Position numbers and translations under genes: made by a program
Notes under the pieces: model-generated
What the model was told of the DNA's origin: nothing
Database searches by the model: none
What the model saw: only the letters and a program-made list of their open reading frames with translations
From: an uncultured Prevotella sp.
GTDB taxonomy: Bacteria; Bacteroidota; Bacteroidia; Bacteroidales; Bacteroidaceae
Direction: 5' to 3'
Length of the DNA stretch: 5,938 nt
Assembly: GCA_900541335.1 (NCBI GenBank)
Contig: UQJC01000078.1
Coordinates: 1-5,938, forward strand
Shown here: piece after piece, positions 5,590 through 5,938 of the stretch
Position numbering within the stretch: position 1 is the first letter of the stretch
Layout: each line of letters starts with the position of its first letter

Positions 5590-5938
5590 CTACTCGTGCT
5601 TGATGTCTTCCATCGAACCATCAAACTGGGTATGTTGTGCTTCGCTTACTTGCTTGGCATACCGACTTACGCTCAATATCATACCGATGTAGACACAGTT
5701 GATCAAGGTTGAGGTACCGCCTCGACTGATGAGCGGCAAGGGCTGACCCGTTACGGGGAAAAGCCCCACAGCAACCATCATGTTGAGCAAGGCCTGCGAC
5801 ACCAAGAGGAGGGTGAGTCCCATAATGAGGAAGGGTGGAAAATTACGCTCGCAACGGCTCGATATACGTCCGGCTCGGAACAGAAGGATAATGTAGAGGA
5901 ATACTACGATTCCCGAACCCCAAAGTCCCATTTCCTCA
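5590..5938 (-). CDS. ftsW: FtsW, septal peptidoglycan glycosyltransferase (C-terminal part)
   Basis: Only the last 115 residues are present; the frame runs off the right edge. FtsW is a polytopic SEDS protein of the inner membrane that polymerises lipid II at the division septum with its partner class b PBP. The fragment starts with EEMGLWGSG, which corresponds to the conserved (A)EE-x-G-x-x-G loop. Hydrophobic helices follow (about GIVVFLYIILLF and FLIMGLTLLLVSQALLNMMVAVGLF). Next is the SEDS hallmark loop PVTGQPLPLISRGGTS, then a last helix (LINCVYIGMILSVSRY) and a short acidic cytoplasmic tail ending EDIKHE. The SRGGTS loop and the final ILSVSR suit Bacteroidales FtsW; RodA more often has SYGGSS. 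The stop is TAG at 5590-5592. The gene ends at a terminator, with no murG following. Confidence 0.88.
   Translation of the reverse strand, partial: EEMGLWGSGIVVFLYIILLFRAGRISSRCERNFPPFLIMGLTLLLVSQALLNMMVAVGLFPVTGQPLPLISRGGTSTLINCVYIGMILSVSRYAKQVSEAQHTQFDGSMEDIKHE

Overview
The window looks like a chromosomal housekeeping segment from a member of Bacteroidales, most likely Prevotellaceae. Three things point there. The RF2, acyl-CoA ligase and FtsW sequences resemble remembered Bacteroidales proteins. The putative promoters have the Bacteroidetes -7 form TAnnTTTG instead of an E. coli-like -10 box. The genes lack clear Shine-Dalgarno sequences. No mobile element, CRISPR array, tRNA or rRNA was recognised. 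The family assignment rests on remembered family sequences, not on a search.

Layout, left to right. Positions 1-215 hold no gene that I can support. They carry a perfect 10-bp inverted repeat and a TACATTTG box on the minus strand, as if a promoter fires leftward out of the window. Four minus-strand genes follow, read from right to left: an AMP-forming long-chain acyl-CoA ligase (2249-4075), prfB for release factor 2 (1103-2221), a 46-residue single-pass membrane microprotein (831-971), and a CYTH/triphosphate-tunnel protein (216-728). The ligase and prfB lie 27 bp apart and are probably co-transcribed. A hairpin with a T-rich tail (about 755-810) separates the microprotein from the CYTH gene, which probably has its own weak promoter.

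Positions 4076-4383 form a divergent intergenic region with one promoter-like site facing each way. To its right a plus-strand M20 metallopeptidase (4384-5484) matches the ArgE-like deacylase of the Bacteroidetes arginine pathway, which acts on N-acyl citrulline or N-acyl ornithine. It converges on the 3' end of a minus-strand ftsW (5590 to the window edge). A strong hairpin between the two (5513-5558) can end transcription from both sides.

The genes do not form one pathway: they cover fatty-acid activation, translation termination, polyphosphate-related chemistry, arginine synthesis and septal peptidoglycan synthesis. I see no convincing new multi-gene system. The best leads are the unannotated microprotein, the left-edge promoter with its palindrome, the RF2 with no frameshift site and an SPY motif, and the end of the ftsW transcript at a point where murG would usually follow.
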